NCBI RefSeq assembly: GCF_051433195.1 | Contig: NZ_JBHMFT010000012.1 | Coordinates: 1-64,000 of the forward strand | Origin: Falsiroseomonas sp051433195 | GTDB taxonomy: Bacteria; Pseudomonadota; Alphaproteobacteria; Acetobacterales; Acetobacteraceae | Reading direction: 5' to 3' | DNA: 64,000 nt | Part shown: one piece after another, positions 52,945-61,720 of the stretch | Position numbering within the stretch: position 1 is the stretch's first letter | Layout: each line of letters begins with the position of its first letter | Notes under the pieces: model-generated | Database searches by the model: none | The model's input: only the letters and a program-made list of their open reading frames with translations | Told to the model about the DNA's origin: nothing | Program-made: the position numbers and the translations under genes

Positions 52945-53804
52945 TGCGGCGGCGCGCGCTGCTGGCCGTGCCGCTGGCGCTGCCCGTGGCGGCGCGCGCG
53001 GCCCTGCCGCGGCTGGTCTGCGTCGGCGGCGCGGTGACGGAGACGGTGTTCGCGCTGGGGGCCGGCGCGCAGGTGGTGGCGGTGGACAGCACCAGCCGCT
53101 TCCCGGCGGCGGTGCAGCGCCTGCCGCAGATCGGCTACCTGCGGTCGCTCGCGCCGGAGGGGCTGATCTCGCTCGACCCCGACCTGCTGCTGCTGTCGGA
53201 CGAGGCCGGGCCGCCTCAGGCACTCGCGGTGCTGCGGGCGGCGGGCGCGCCGCTGTCCATGGTGCCGGATGGCGCCGGTGGCACGGCGGTGGTGCGCAAG
53301 ATCGAGGCGGTGGCGCGGGCGCTCGGGCGCGATGGCGCGGCGCTGGCGGCGACGGTGGCCGAGGATTGGCGGGCGCTGGATGCGCCGATGGCGGCGCTGC
53401 GGCCGGTGCGGGCGATCTTCGTGCTGTCGGCGTCGCGCGGCGCGCCGCTGGTTTCGGGGCGGGACACCCACGCCGATGCGCTGCTGCGGGCGGTGGGGGC
53501 GGAGAACTGCGTGCGGGAGTACAGCGGGTACCGGCCGCTGTCCGCCGAAGCGGCGGCCGCCTTGGCGCCGGAGGCGGTGGTGATGATGGACCATGCGCTG
53601 GCCGAGGCGGGCGGCATTGATGCGGTGCTGCGGATCACGGCGTTGGCGGTGACGCCGGCGGCGGCGGCGCGAAGGGTGGTGGCGCTGGAGGGCGGCTACA
53701 TGCTGGGCTTCGGGCCGCGGGCGGCGCATGCGCGGCGGGATCTGGCGGCGCTGCTGCATCCGGGTGCCGTGCTGCCGATGCTGCCGGCGCGCGACTGGGT
53801 GTGA
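52941..53804 (+). CDS. hmuT: Haem ABC transporter substrate-binding protein HmuT
   Basis: A 287-residue periplasmic binding protein of the helical-backbone (BtuF-like) type. It has a short signal peptide (LLAVPLALPVAARA), LVCVGGAVTETVFALGAG, the SYLRSLAPEGLISLDPDLLL-like hinge (YLRSLAPEGLISLDPDLLLL) and PLSAEAAAALAPEAVVMM. It delivers haem to HmuU/HmuV. Both ends overlap neighbours by 4 bases. Confidence 0.92.
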   Translation: MMRRRALLAVPLALPVAARAALPRLVCVGGAVTETVFALGAGAQVVAVDSTSRFPAAVQRLPQIGYLRSLAPEGLISLDPDLLLLSDEAGPPQALAVLRAAGAPLSMVPDGAGGTAVVRKIEAVARALGRDGAALAATVAEDWRALDAPMAALRPVRAIFVLSASRGAPLVSGRDTHADALLRAVGAENCVREYSGYRPLSAEAAAALAPEAVVMMDHALAEAGGIDAVLRITALAVTPAAAARRVVALEGGYMLGFGPRAAHARRDLAALLHPGAVLPMLPARDWV

Positions 53805-54892
53805 CGGCTCGGGCGGTCCCCCTCACCCAACCTTCGACGCAATGCGTCGAACCCCCCATCGGGGGGAGAGGGCTATTGGTGCTGGGGGGTGGGGCGCTGT
53901 TGCTGGTGGCGGCGATGGCGGCGGGCGTGCTGCTGGGGCCGGCGGGCATCTCGCCCGGCGGGCTTTCGGCGGTGCTGGCGGATGCGCTGGGGTTGTCCGA
54001 GTTGCCGGATGCGTTCCGGCGCGATGCGGCGGTGCTGGGGGTGATCCGGGCGCCGCGCGTGCTGATGGCGGCGCTGGTCGGGGCGGGGCTGGGCGCGGCG
54101 GGGGCGGCGATGCAGGGGTTGTTCCGCAACCCGCTGGCGGACCCCGGGCTGATCGGCGTTTCCGCCGGCGCGGCGCTGGCGGCGGTCGCGGCCATCGTCT
54201 TCGGCGGGACCGTGTTCGGCGCGGCGGCGGGCGCGCTCGGGCTGTGGCTGCTGCCGGTGGCGGCGTTCTGCGGCGGGCTGGCGGCGACGCTGGTGATGGT
54301 CCGCCTCGGCCATGTCGGCGGCGTCACCGGGGTTGCAACGCTGCTGCTGGCGGGCGTCGCGGTGAATGCGCTGGCGGGCGCGCTGACCGGGCTGCTGATC
54401 TTCACCGCGGATGACCGCCAGGTGCGCGACATCACCTTCTGGACGCTCGGCAGCCTGGCCGGGTCGCGGTGGGAGCAGGTGCCGGTGGTGGCGCTGCTGG
54501 TCGGGCTACCGGTGCTCGGGCTGTGTGCGCTGGCGCGGCCGCTGGATGCGCTGCTGCTGGGGGAGGCCGAGGCGTTTCACCTGGGCCAGCGCGTCGAATG
54601 GGTGAAGCGGGTGGCGGTGCTGCTGGCGGCCGTCGCGGTGGCGGCGGGTGTCGCCTTCACCGGGTTGATCGGCTTCGTGGGCCTGGTGGTGCCGCATCTG
54701 CTGCGGCTCGGCTTCGGCTCCGGCCACCGGCTGGTGCTGCCGGGGTCGGCGCTGCTGGGCGCGTCGCTGCTGGTGCTGGCGGACCTGGTGGCGCGCAGCC
54801 TGGCGGCACCGGCGGAACTGCCGGTGGGGGTGGTGACGGCGCTGCTCGGCGCACCCTTCTTCCTGTGGCTGCTGCGGCGGGCCGGGGCGTGA
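53801..54892 (+). CDS. hmuU: Haem ABC transporter permease HmuU (FecCD family)
   Basis: An inner-membrane permease of about 335-363 residues with some ten helices. FecCD motifs are RAPRVLMAALVGAGLGAAGAAMQGLFRNPLADPGLIGVS and FTGLIGFVGLVVPHLLRLGFG. The start is uncertain. GTG at 53801 overlaps the hmuT stop, giving an N-terminus translated from a dispersed palindrome. TTG at 53876 or GTG at 53879 would start just before the first helix, using the G-rich arm of that palindrome as ribosome site. Confidence 0.9.
   Translation: MTARAVPLTQPSTQCVEPPIGGRGLLVLGGGALLLVAAMAAGVLLGPAGISPGGLSAVLADALGLSELPDAFRRDAAVLGVIRAPRVLMAALVGAGLGAAGAAMQGLFRNPLADPGLIGVSAGAALAAVAAIVFGGTVFGAAAGALGLWLLPVAAFCGGLAATLVMVRLGHVGGVTGVATLLLAGVAVNALAGALTGLLIFTADDRQVRDITFWTLGSLAGSRWEQVPVVALLVGLPVLGLCALARPLDALLLGEAEAFHLGQRVEWVKRVAVLLAAVAVAAGVAFTGLIGFVGLVVPHLLRLGFGSGHRLVLPGSALLGASLLVLADLVARSLAAPAELPVGVVTALLGAPFFLWLLRRAGA
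53818..53872. repeat. Dispersed GC palindrome, copy 3, with nested palindrome
   Basis: Same family as the copies at 26732, 33006 and 63811, but the C-rich arm is interrupted by TTCGACGC-AAT-GCGTCGAA (53833-53851), itself a perfect palindrome. This copy lies inside the 5' end of the annotated hmuU frame. Confidence 0.8.
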
Positions 54893-55692
54893 TCGCGGCG
54901 CGGGACATCGTCGTGCGGGCCGGCGGCCGGGCGCTGCTGGACCGTGTCTCGCTGGAGGTCCGCGCCGGCGAGGTGCTGGTGCTGGCCGGGCCGAACGGCG
55001 CCGGCAAATCGACTCTGTTCAAGGTCCTGGCCGGGGAACTGGCGCCGCAATCCGGCACCGCCACGCTGGACGCCTTGAGGCTGCGCGACTGGCGCCCGCT
55101 GGACCTGGCGCGGCGGCGCGCCGTGCTGGCGCAGCATGTGGCGCTGGCCTTCCCAATGCCGGTGCGGGCGGTGGTGGCGCTGGGCCGCCTGCCCTGGCAC
55201 GGCACGGCGCAGGCGGCGCGCGACGCGCAGGCCATCGCGGCGGCGCTGCGGGAGGCCGATGTGGCGCATCTGGCGGGCCGGGCGCATGCGACGCTGTCCG
55301 GTGGCGAGCGTCAGCGCGTGCACCTGGCGCGCGCGCTGGCGCAGCTCGATGGCGCGGTGATGCCGGCGGCGCTGCTGCTGGACGAGCCGACGGCGAGCCT
55401 CGATGCCGGGCACCGCGCCGCGCTGCTGCGCCGGCTGCGGCGCCTGGCCGGGCGGGGCCTGGCGGTGCTGGTGGTGCTGCATGACCTGCAGGAGGCCGCC
55501 TTCGTGGCGGATCGGGTCGCGCTGCTGGAGCAGGGCCGCCTGGTCGCCTGCGGGCCGCCGGCCGCGGCGCTGGACCCCGCGCTGCTGGAACAGGTCTATG
55601 GCCTGCCCTTCCGCCATGTCCCGGGGCTCGGGCCGATCCCGTTGCTGGCCGGCCAGGATGCGGCCCAGGATGTGGCGTTGACGCTAGGATAG
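54889..55692 (+). CDS. hmuV: Haem ABC transporter ATP-binding protein HmuV
   Basis: A 267-residue ABC ATPase: Walker A GPNGAGKST (residues 34-42), Q loop near LAQHVAL, signature LSGGERQRVHLARALAQL, Walker B ALLLDEPTASLD, and switch His in VVLHDLQEAA. Start GTG overlaps the hmuU stop. Powers haem import through HmuU. Confidence 0.95.
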   Translation: MIAARDIVVRAGGRALLDRVSLEVRAGEVLVLAGPNGAGKSTLFKVLAGELAPQSGTATLDALRLRDWRPLDLARRRAVLAQHVALAFPMPVRAVVALGRLPWHGTAQAARDAQAIAAALREADVAHLAGRAHATLSGGERQRVHLARALAQLDGAVMPAALLLDEPTASLDAGHRAALLRRLRRLAGRGLAVLVVLHDLQEAAFVADRVALLEQGRLVACGPPAAALDPALLEQVYGLPFRHVPGLGPIPLLAGQDAAQDVALTLG

Positions 55693-55733
55693 AAAATCCG
55701 CAAGGGTGATCCCGCCTGGATTGTGGGGGTCGG

Positions 55734-57437
55734 GTGAAGGCGCGGGGCGTTCGCGGGGTTTTCGGGCTGGCGCTGGCGCTGCCGGTCGCGGGCTTCGCCC
55801 AGGGCACGCCGCCGCCGCAGCCGGGGCTGATCGAGCGCATCGCGCCCGCCCCTGCCCCGGCGCTCGGCCCGGCGCTGCTGCCGCCGGAACCGAGGGCGAC
55901 CACCGGGCCGGGGGCGCAGCGCGGCGTGCGGCTGGGCGCGGTGCGGCTGGCCGGCAACACGGCTCTGGATGCGGCGGCGCTGCGGCCAGGATTTGCCGGG
56001 CTTGAAGACCGGATCGCGACGCTGGCGGAGATCGAGGCGGCGCGGCTGGCCGTACTGTCCGCCTATCGCGCCGCCGGCTTCGCCTATGTCGCCGTCGCGG
56101 CGGGCCTGACCGCCAACGCCTCCGGCAGCGCCGACCTGGTGCTGACGGTGACGGAGGGGTTCATCGCCGGGCTGGCCATGGAAGGCGACATAGGGCCGGC
56201 GGAGCGGCAGGCGCGGCGCTTCTTGGAGCCCCTGGTCGGCCAGCGCCCCCTGCCCCACGCGGCGCTGGAACGGGCGCTGCTGCTGGCCGGCGACATCCCG
56301 GGCATCGAGGCCAGCGGGTTGCTGCGGCCGGCGGAGGGGGACCCCGGCGCGCTGCAACTGGTGGTGCGGCTGGCGCGGCGCGCCGTCTCCGGCTTCGCCA
56401 CACTGGACAACCGGGGCCATGCCTCGACGGGCGCCTGGCAGGGGTTGCTGGTGGGGCAGGCCAACGCGCGGGGGTCGCGGGGCGAAAGCGGGCAACTCGC
56501 ACTGTTCCAGACCGATGGCCATGGCCAGAGCTTCGGCCAGGCGGGCGCCGAGATGTTCCTGGGCGGCTCCGGCCTGCGGCTGCGCGGCTTCGTGGGCGCC
56601 GGGCGGGCGGCGCCGGGCGGGACGCTGGCGGCGCTGGGCTATGCCGGGGAGACGCGGGTGGCGGGGGTGGCGCTGGCGCATCCGCTGGTGCGGTCCCGGC
56701 CGCGCAACCTGACGCTGACGGCGCAACTCGATGCCTTCGAAAGCCTGGTGCGGCTGCGCCCGGCCCCGGAGGCACCGCGCGAGCGGGCCAGCCGGGATGC
56801 CGTGCGGGCGCTGCGCCTGGGGCTGGAGGGCGAGGCGCGGGATGCCCTGGTGGATTGGGCCCCGGCGGCGGTCGTCAGCACCCTGACGCTGCGGCTGAGC
56901 CGGGGGCTGGAGGCCTTCGGCGCCAGCGACGGCCGCCACGGCACCAGCGCCCGTCTCGGCAGCGACTTCGGCTTCACGCGGGTGGTGGCGGAGGCCTCGC
57001 GGACCCAGCCGCTGCTGCTGCCGCTGCCGGGCTGGATGCTGTCCGCCAACGTCGCGGGGGCGGTGCAGTGGAGCGACGATGTGCTGCCGCCGGCGGAGAA
57101 GTTCTACCTCGGCGGCAACCGGCTGGGGCGCGGCTTCCATGCCGGGCAGGTGGCGGGGGACCGGGCGCTGGCCGGGACGCTGGAGCTGCAACTGGCCGGG
57201 ACGCTGGGCGGGCTCGGCACGCAGTTCTACCTGTTCCGCGACGAGGGACGGGCGCGCGATGCGGGGGGCGAGGCGCGGCGCCTGGCCTCGGTCGGCGGCG
57301 GCCTCCGCCTGCAACTGACGGAGGCGGCGCAGCTGGAGCTGGAGGCGTTGCACCGCATCACCCGCACCCCCGAGGGCGCCAATGTGCGCCAGCTTGCGGA
57401 GGAGGCGGTGTTTACCCGGCTGCTGCTGCGGTTCTAA
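55734..57437 (+). CDS. ShlB/FhaC family two-partner secretion translocator (orphan TpsB)
   Basis: A 567-residue outer-membrane protein: signal peptide (GLALALPVAGFAQG), Pro-rich linker, two POTRA domains (VRLGAVRLAGNTALDAAALRPG onward, about 65-210), and a C-terminal 16-strand barrel with the conserved FYLGGNRLGRGFHAGQVAGD loop and a terminal Phe. It exports a TpsA filamentous protein, but none is encoded nearby. The start is GTG at 55734. It lies 41 bases after hmuV and may be read with the haem operon. Confidence 0.88.
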   Translation: MKARGVRGVFGLALALPVAGFAQGTPPPQPGLIERIAPAPAPALGPALLPPEPRATTGPGAQRGVRLGAVRLAGNTALDAAALRPGFAGLEDRIATLAEIEAARLAVLSAYRAAGFAYVAVAAGLTANASGSADLVLTVTEGFIAGLAMEGDIGPAERQARRFLEPLVGQRPLPHAALERALLLAGDIPGIEASGLLRPAEGDPGALQLVVRLARRAVSGFATLDNRGHASTGAWQGLLVGQANARGSRGESGQLALFQTDGHGQSFGQAGAEMFLGGSGLRLRGFVGAGRAAPGGTLAALGYAGETRVAGVALAHPLVRSRPRNLTLTAQLDAFESLVRLRPAPEAPRERASRDAVRALRLGLEGEARDALVDWAPAAVVSTLTLRLSRGLEAFGASDGRHGTSARLGSDFGFTRVVAEASRTQPLLLPLPGWMLSANVAGAVQWSDDVLPPAEKFYLGGNRLGRGFHAGQVAGDRALAGTLELQLAGTLGGLGTQFYLFRDEGRARDAGGEARRLASVGGGLRLQLTEAAQLELEALHRITRTPEGANVRQLAEEAVFTRLLLRF

Positions 57438-57462
57438 ACCCACGCGACACTGGGAGATTCGC

Positions 57463-58674
57463 ATGACCGGCATCCTGAGCGACCTGCGCGTGGTCGAGGT
57501 CTCGGCCTTCATCGCAGCGCCCATCGGCGGCATGACACTCGGGCAAATGGGGGCGGAGGTGATCCGCATCGACCCGATCGGCGGCAACATCGACTACCGC
57601 CGCTGGCCGCTCGCCCCCTCCGGCACCTCGCTCTACTGGACCGGCCTGAACAAGTCGAAGCGCAGCGTGGCGCTGGCGCTGCACAAGCCGGAGGGGCGCG
57701 AGATCGCCCGTGCGCTGATCTGCGCCCCGGGCGAGCATGCCGGCATCCTGCTGACCAACCTGCCGGCCAGTGGCTGGATGAGCCATGAGGCGCTGTCGAA
57801 GGACCGCGCCGACCTCATCATGCTGCGGCTGACCGGCAACCATGATGGCTCCGGCGCCGTGGACTACACGGTGAACTGCGCCAGCGGATTCCCGATGGCG
57901 ACGGGCACGGGCGCCGAGCCCGTGAACCACGTGCTGCCGGCCTGGGACATCGCCGCGGGGCTGTACCTTTCGACCGGCCTGCTGGCGGCGGAACGCGCGC
58001 GGCGGCGGGACGGCCAGGGGCGCGAGGTGACGCTGGCGCTGTCCGACGTGATGCTCGCCTCCGTCGCGACGCTCGGCTACGTCGCCGATGTGCAGGTGAA
58101 CGATGCGGTGCGGCCGGCGATGGGCAACGATCTGTACGGCGCCTGGGGGCGCGATTTTCCGACGAAGGATGGCCGCCGGGTGATGGTCTGCGCCATCTCC
58201 AACCGGCAATGGGCGGCGGTTGGCAAGGCCACGGGGCTCGCCGGGAAGATCGCGATGATCGGGCCGATGCTCGACGTCGATTTGAACGACGAGGGCGGGC
58301 GGTTCGAGGCGCGGCACGCCATCAATGCGGTGCTGGCGCCGTGGTTCGCCCGGCACACGCTGGCCGAGATCGGAGAAGCCTTTGCCGGCAGCGGCGTGCT
58401 GTGGGGCCCCTACCAGGATTTCGCCCAGCTGGTGCGGGAGGATGCGCGGTGCTCCAAGGCGAACCCGATGTTCTCCGAGATCGAACAGGCGGGTGTCGGG
58501 CGCATCCTGGCGCCGCGCGTGCCGTTGGGCATGGCGGAGAATGCGCCGGCGGCGCCGGCCCCGCGCCTTGGCGAAGATACCGATCGGGTGCTGGCGGAGG
58601 TGCTCGGCCTCACCACCTCAGCCATCGGCAAGCTGCATGATGCCGGCACAATCGCCGGCCCCGGAGGAGTCTGA
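57463..58674 (+). CDS. mct: Mesaconyl-CoA isomerase-like CoA transferase (Mct)
   Basis: A 403-residue family III CoA transferase. The sequence closely follows Mct of the 3-hydroxypropionate bicycle, which moves CoA within 2-methylfumaryl (mesaconyl-C1)-CoA to give 3-methylfumaryl (mesaconyl-C4)-CoA. Shared segments are LRVVEVSAFIAAPIGGMTL, ICAPGEHAGILLTNLPA, the VDYTVN region holding the expected Asp, NHVLPAWDIAAGL and LYGAWGRDFPTKDGRRVMV. GGGAG precedes the ATG. One base separates it from mcd, which makes mesaconyl-C1-CoA. Confidence 0.85.
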   Translation: MTGILSDLRVVEVSAFIAAPIGGMTLGQMGAEVIRIDPIGGNIDYRRWPLAPSGTSLYWTGLNKSKRSVALALHKPEGREIARALICAPGEHAGILLTNLPASGWMSHEALSKDRADLIMLRLTGNHDGSGAVDYTVNCASGFPMATGTGAEPVNHVLPAWDIAAGLYLSTGLLAAERARRRDGQGREVTLALSDVMLASVATLGYVADVQVNDAVRPAMGNDLYGAWGRDFPTKDGRRVMVCAISNRQWAAVGKATGLAGKIAMIGPMLDVDLNDEGGRFEARHAINAVLAPWFARHTLAEIGEAFAGSGVLWGPYQDFAQLVREDARCSKANPMFSEIEQAGVGRILAPRVPLGMAENAPAAPAPRLGEDTDRVLAEVLGLTTSAIGKLHDAGTIAGPGGV

Positions 58675-58675
58675 C

Positions 58676-60349
58676 ATGGACCAGATCGTCGCCACCATCG
58701 GCACCGCGCGCGACCTGTTCGGCCATGCGGGTGCGGCGCTGGCCGCCGCCGAGCGGCTGCATGAGGAAAGCCGCCGTGCCATCGCCACGCTGCTGGCCCC
58801 GGCCGGGAAAGTCGATGCGGCATTGCTGGAGCGGCACCAGCTCGCCGGCCATGGCCTCGCCTGGCAGGCGACCTATGTCGCGGCGCTGCGGGAGACGCTG
58901 CGCTGGGCGCAGCGGCTGGACCAGGCGGGGCGCTTCGGCGCGCTGGAACAGGGCATCCTCCGCCTCGGCTTCGCGGAATACATGGCGCAGTTGGCCGGCG
59001 GCATCCCGATGAGCCAGGCGGAGATGGTGCGGCCTTCCGACATGGGCGTGCCGCCCGCCGCGGTCGCGCGCTTCGCCGCCGAGCCCGCCATCGCGGCGCT
59101 GTCCGACCTGCCGGCGCTGGAGGCCGCGCGCACGCTGCTGGCGGCGGAGGCCAGCGAGGGCCGGCACGGCGCCGACCACCTGGAGGATGAGATGCTGGAG
59201 GCGACGCAGGCGGAGTTCCTGCGCTTCGCCGCCGCCGAGATCGCCCCCTACGCGCAGGACTGGCACCGCAAGGACGAGCTGATTCCACTGCCCGTCGTGC
59301 AGAAGCTGGCGGAGATGGGCGTGTTCGGGCTGACGGTGCCGGAAGCACATGGCGGCCTCGGCCTCGGCAAGGTGGCGATGTGCCTGGTGTCGGAGGCGCT
59401 GTCGGGCGCCTATATCGGCGTCGGCTCGCTTGGCACGCGGTCGGAGATCGCGGCGGAATTGATCCGGCTCGGCGGCACGCCCGAACAACAGGCCAGGTTC
59501 CTGCCCGGCATCGCCTCCGGTGAAATCCTGCCGACGGCGGTGTTCACCGAACCGGACACCGGCTCCGACCTCGGCAGCCTGCGCACGCGCGCGGTGCGGG
59601 AGGGCGACACCTATAAGGTGTATGGCGCGAAGACCTGGATCACGCATGGCGCACGATCGGACCTGATGACGCTGCTGGTGCGCACGGAGTCGGGCGTGCC
59701 GGGCTACCAGGGGCTTTCGATGCTGCTGGCGGAGAAGCCGCGCGGCACGGATGCGGACCCCTTCCCCGCCGCCGGCATGGCGGGCACCGAGATCGAGGTG
59801 CTCGGCTATCGCGGCATGAAGGAATACGAAATCACCTTCGACGGCTTCGAAGTGCCGGTGGCCAATCTCCTCGGCGGCGTCGAGGGGCGTGGCTTCAAGC
59901 AGTTGATGGAAACCTTCGAAAGCGCCCGGATCCAGACCGCGGCGCGCGCGCTCGGCGTTGCCCGGAATGCCATCGAACTCGGCGCGACCTATGCGCGGGA
60001 CCGCAGGCAGTTCGGCAAGGCGATCCAGCATTTCCCGCGGGTTTCGGGAAAACTGGCCTGGATGGTGGCGGAGACGATGATGGCACGGCAGCTCACCTAT
60101 TTCGCGGCGCGGCAGAAGGATGCCGACCGGCGCTGCGACATCGAGGCGGGGATGGCGAAGCTGCTCGCGGCGCGCGTCGCCTGGTCCAATGCGGATTGCG
60201 CGCTGCAGATCCATGGTGGCAACGGCTATGCGGTGGAATATCCGATCAGCCGCGTGCTGTGCGACGCGCGCATCCTGTCGATCTTCGAGGGGGCGGCGGA
60301 GATCCAGGCACAGGTGATCCTGCGCGGGATGCTCGGCCGGGTGAACTGA
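58676..60349 (+). CDS. mcd: (2S)-methylsuccinyl-CoA dehydrogenase
   Basis: A 557-residue flavin acyl-CoA dehydrogenase of the ethylmalonyl-CoA pathway, oxidising methylsuccinyl-CoA to mesaconyl-C1-CoA. It has the long N-terminal helical extension (about 170 residues) that marks Mcd. The dehydrogenase core follows (TVPEAHGGLGLGKVAM, AVFTEPDTGSDLGSLRTRA, YKVYGAKTWITHGARSD), ending with QIHGGNGYAVEYPISRVLCDARIL. GGAGGAG lies before the ATG. Coupled to the Mct-like gene. Confidence 0.92.
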   Translation: MDQIVATIGTARDLFGHAGAALAAAERLHEESRRAIATLLAPAGKVDAALLERHQLAGHGLAWQATYVAALRETLRWAQRLDQAGRFGALEQGILRLGFAEYMAQLAGGIPMSQAEMVRPSDMGVPPAAVARFAAEPAIAALSDLPALEAARTLLAAEASEGRHGADHLEDEMLEATQAEFLRFAAAEIAPYAQDWHRKDELIPLPVVQKLAEMGVFGLTVPEAHGGLGLGKVAMCLVSEALSGAYIGVGSLGTRSEIAAELIRLGGTPEQQARFLPGIASGEILPTAVFTEPDTGSDLGSLRTRAVREGDTYKVYGAKTWITHGARSDLMTLLVRTESGVPGYQGLSMLLAEKPRGTDADPFPAAGMAGTEIEVLGYRGMKEYEITFDGFEVPVANLLGGVEGRGFKQLMETFESARIQTAARALGVARNAIELGATYARDRRQFGKAIQHFPRVSGKLAWMVAETMMARQLTYFAARQKDADRRCDIEAGMAKLLAARVAWSNADCALQIHGGNGYAVEYPISRVLCDARILSIFEGAAEIQAQVILRGMLGRVN

Positions 60350-60362
60350 CGGAACGCTCGAC

Positions 60363-60398
60363 GTCCCGGCGCGCTGCATCGTGATGCGCAGCCGGGAC
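60363..60398 (+). terminator. Hairpin after mcd
   Basis: GTCCCGGC (60363-60370) pairs with GCCGGGAC (60391-60398), with GCAT/ATGC inside. No T tract follows, so termination would be weak or the element protects the mRNA end. Confidence 0.45.
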
Positions 60399-60409
60399 AT
60401 GACCAGACG

Positions 60410-60589
60410 ATGCTGAAATGGGTGGTTGGAATCGCCGTGGCGCTGACGCTGCTGGCGCTTGTCGCGCGGGTGCTGCAGCTTGGAATCTCGCTGGCCCTGA
60501 TCGGTGTCGCGGTGGTCGCCGCCGTCATTGCCGTGGTGCTCGGCTTGATCACGCGGGCACGGAGCGGCAGCGATAGCGACGCCTCGTGA
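60410..60589 (+). CDS. Small single-span or hairpin membrane protein
   Basis: A 59-residue very hydrophobic peptide: KWVVGIAVALTLLALVARV, then LGISLALIGVAVVAAVIAVV, then a charged tail (TRARSGSDSDAS). Two membrane segments are possible. No family recognised and only a weak ribosome site, but codon bias and the clean hydrophobic/charged layout support it. Confidence 0.5.
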   Translation: MLKWVVGIAVALTLLALVARVLQLGISLALIGVAVVAAVIAVVLGLITRARSGSDSDAS

Positions 60590-60714
60590 AGGCGAGCCCG
60601 TCGTCTCCGTCGCAACCATTTCAGCCCTCGTAGCGTTTCCCTTCCATCAGCCGCCCCGGCCGGATCGTCGCGAGACTGGTTCAACAGGGCGGCAGCAACG
60701 GAAGGAGCGATGCA

Positions 60715-61662
60715 ATGAACGCAAAGACGAAACTGCTGGGCGCTGCCGCCCTCGGCCTCATGGTCGCGGCTTGTGGCACCGACCCGCGTGAACGGACCAC
60801 GGGTGGCGCGGCCGCGGGCGCGGCGACAGGCGCGGGCATCGGTGCCCTGGGCGGGCCTCCGGGCGTCCTCGCCGGGGCTGCAATCGGCGGCGGCGTCGGC
60901 GCCGTGACCGGTGCCACCACCGACCCGAGCGACGTGAACCTGGGCCGGCCGGTCTGGAACGACCCGCAGGCGCGCATCCCCGGCGTCACCAACAGCGGCA
61001 GCACGACGGCCACAGGCGCGGCGGCCGGCGGCGGCGGCTCCTACGGCGCCAGCACCACCCGCCAGGCACAGAGCGCCCTGAACTCCCGCGGCTACGATGT
61101 CGGTCAGGTGGATGGCGTGATGGGCCCGCGGACCAGCCGCGCGGTGCGCGAGTTCCAGCAATCCAACAACCTGCCGGCCACCGGGCGCCTCGACCGTGAG
61201 ACGCTTTCCGCGCTGAACGTCAGCGGCGAGCAGAGCATGCGCGGCTCCTCCAACCGCAACGGCGCCTATATGGGCGGCGGCATGGTGGGCGGGACGCAGA
61301 CCAGCCAGCGCATGACCAATCCGGACCGCAGCGGCGTGGCGACGGACGCCGACCCCGGCACCGGCGGCACCGGTGGATCGGGCGGCAGTGCGCGCGCGCC
61401 GCAGAGCCCGAACTACGGCGGCACCACGCCGACCACCGACCAGGAACGGCGCGGCGCGGCGACCGGCGCCGATCCGGGAACCGGCGGCACGGGTGGCTCC
61501 GGCGGTGGCTCCACCGGCATGCCGCGTGGTCCGGGCGTCTCCGCCTCCCCCAGCGCGGCCGGGGGCCCGCTGGAGCGGAGCGGGCGCGCGACGGATGCCG
61601 ATCCGGGCACCGGCGGCACCGGCGGTTCGGGCGGCGGCGCGACCGGCATTCCGCGCCGCTGA
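60715..61662 (+). CDS. Peptidoglycan-binding lipoprotein with C-terminal Gly-rich repeats
   Basis: A 315-residue lipoprotein. Lipobox VAAC puts the lipidated Cys at residue 20; a glycine-zipper region (about 28-67) could insert in the outer membrane. A PG_binding_1 domain (RQAQSALNSRGYDVGQVDGVMGPRT onward, about 114-168) follows. The C-terminal third has three copies of an ADPGTGGTGGSGG unit. AAGGAG lies before the ATG, and a strong terminator follows. Likely an envelope-tethering protein. Confidence 0.88.
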   Translation: MNAKTKLLGAAALGLMVAACGTDPRERTTGGAAAGAATGAGIGALGGPPGVLAGAAIGGGVGAVTGATTDPSDVNLGRPVWNDPQARIPGVTNSGSTTATGAAAGGGGSYGASTTRQAQSALNSRGYDVGQVDGVMGPRTSRAVREFQQSNNLPATGRLDRETLSALNVSGEQSMRGSSNRNGAYMGGGMVGGTQTSQRMTNPDRSGVATDADPGTGGTGGSGGSARAPQSPNYGGTTPTTDQERRGAATGADPGTGGTGGSGGGSTGMPRGPGVSASPSAAGGPLERSGRATDADPGTGGTGGSGGGATGIPRR

Positions 61663-61681
61663 TCCTGGCGCACGGCGTCTC

Positions 61682-61710
61682 GGGCCGGGGGGCAACCCCC
61701 GGCCCTTTTT
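61682..61710 (+). terminator. Rho-independent terminator after the lipoprotein gene
   Basis: Perfect 10-bp stem GGGCCGGGGG / CCCCCGGCCC, 4-base loop, then TTTTT (61706-61710). Confidence 0.92.
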
Positions 61711-61720
61711 CATGGCCGGA

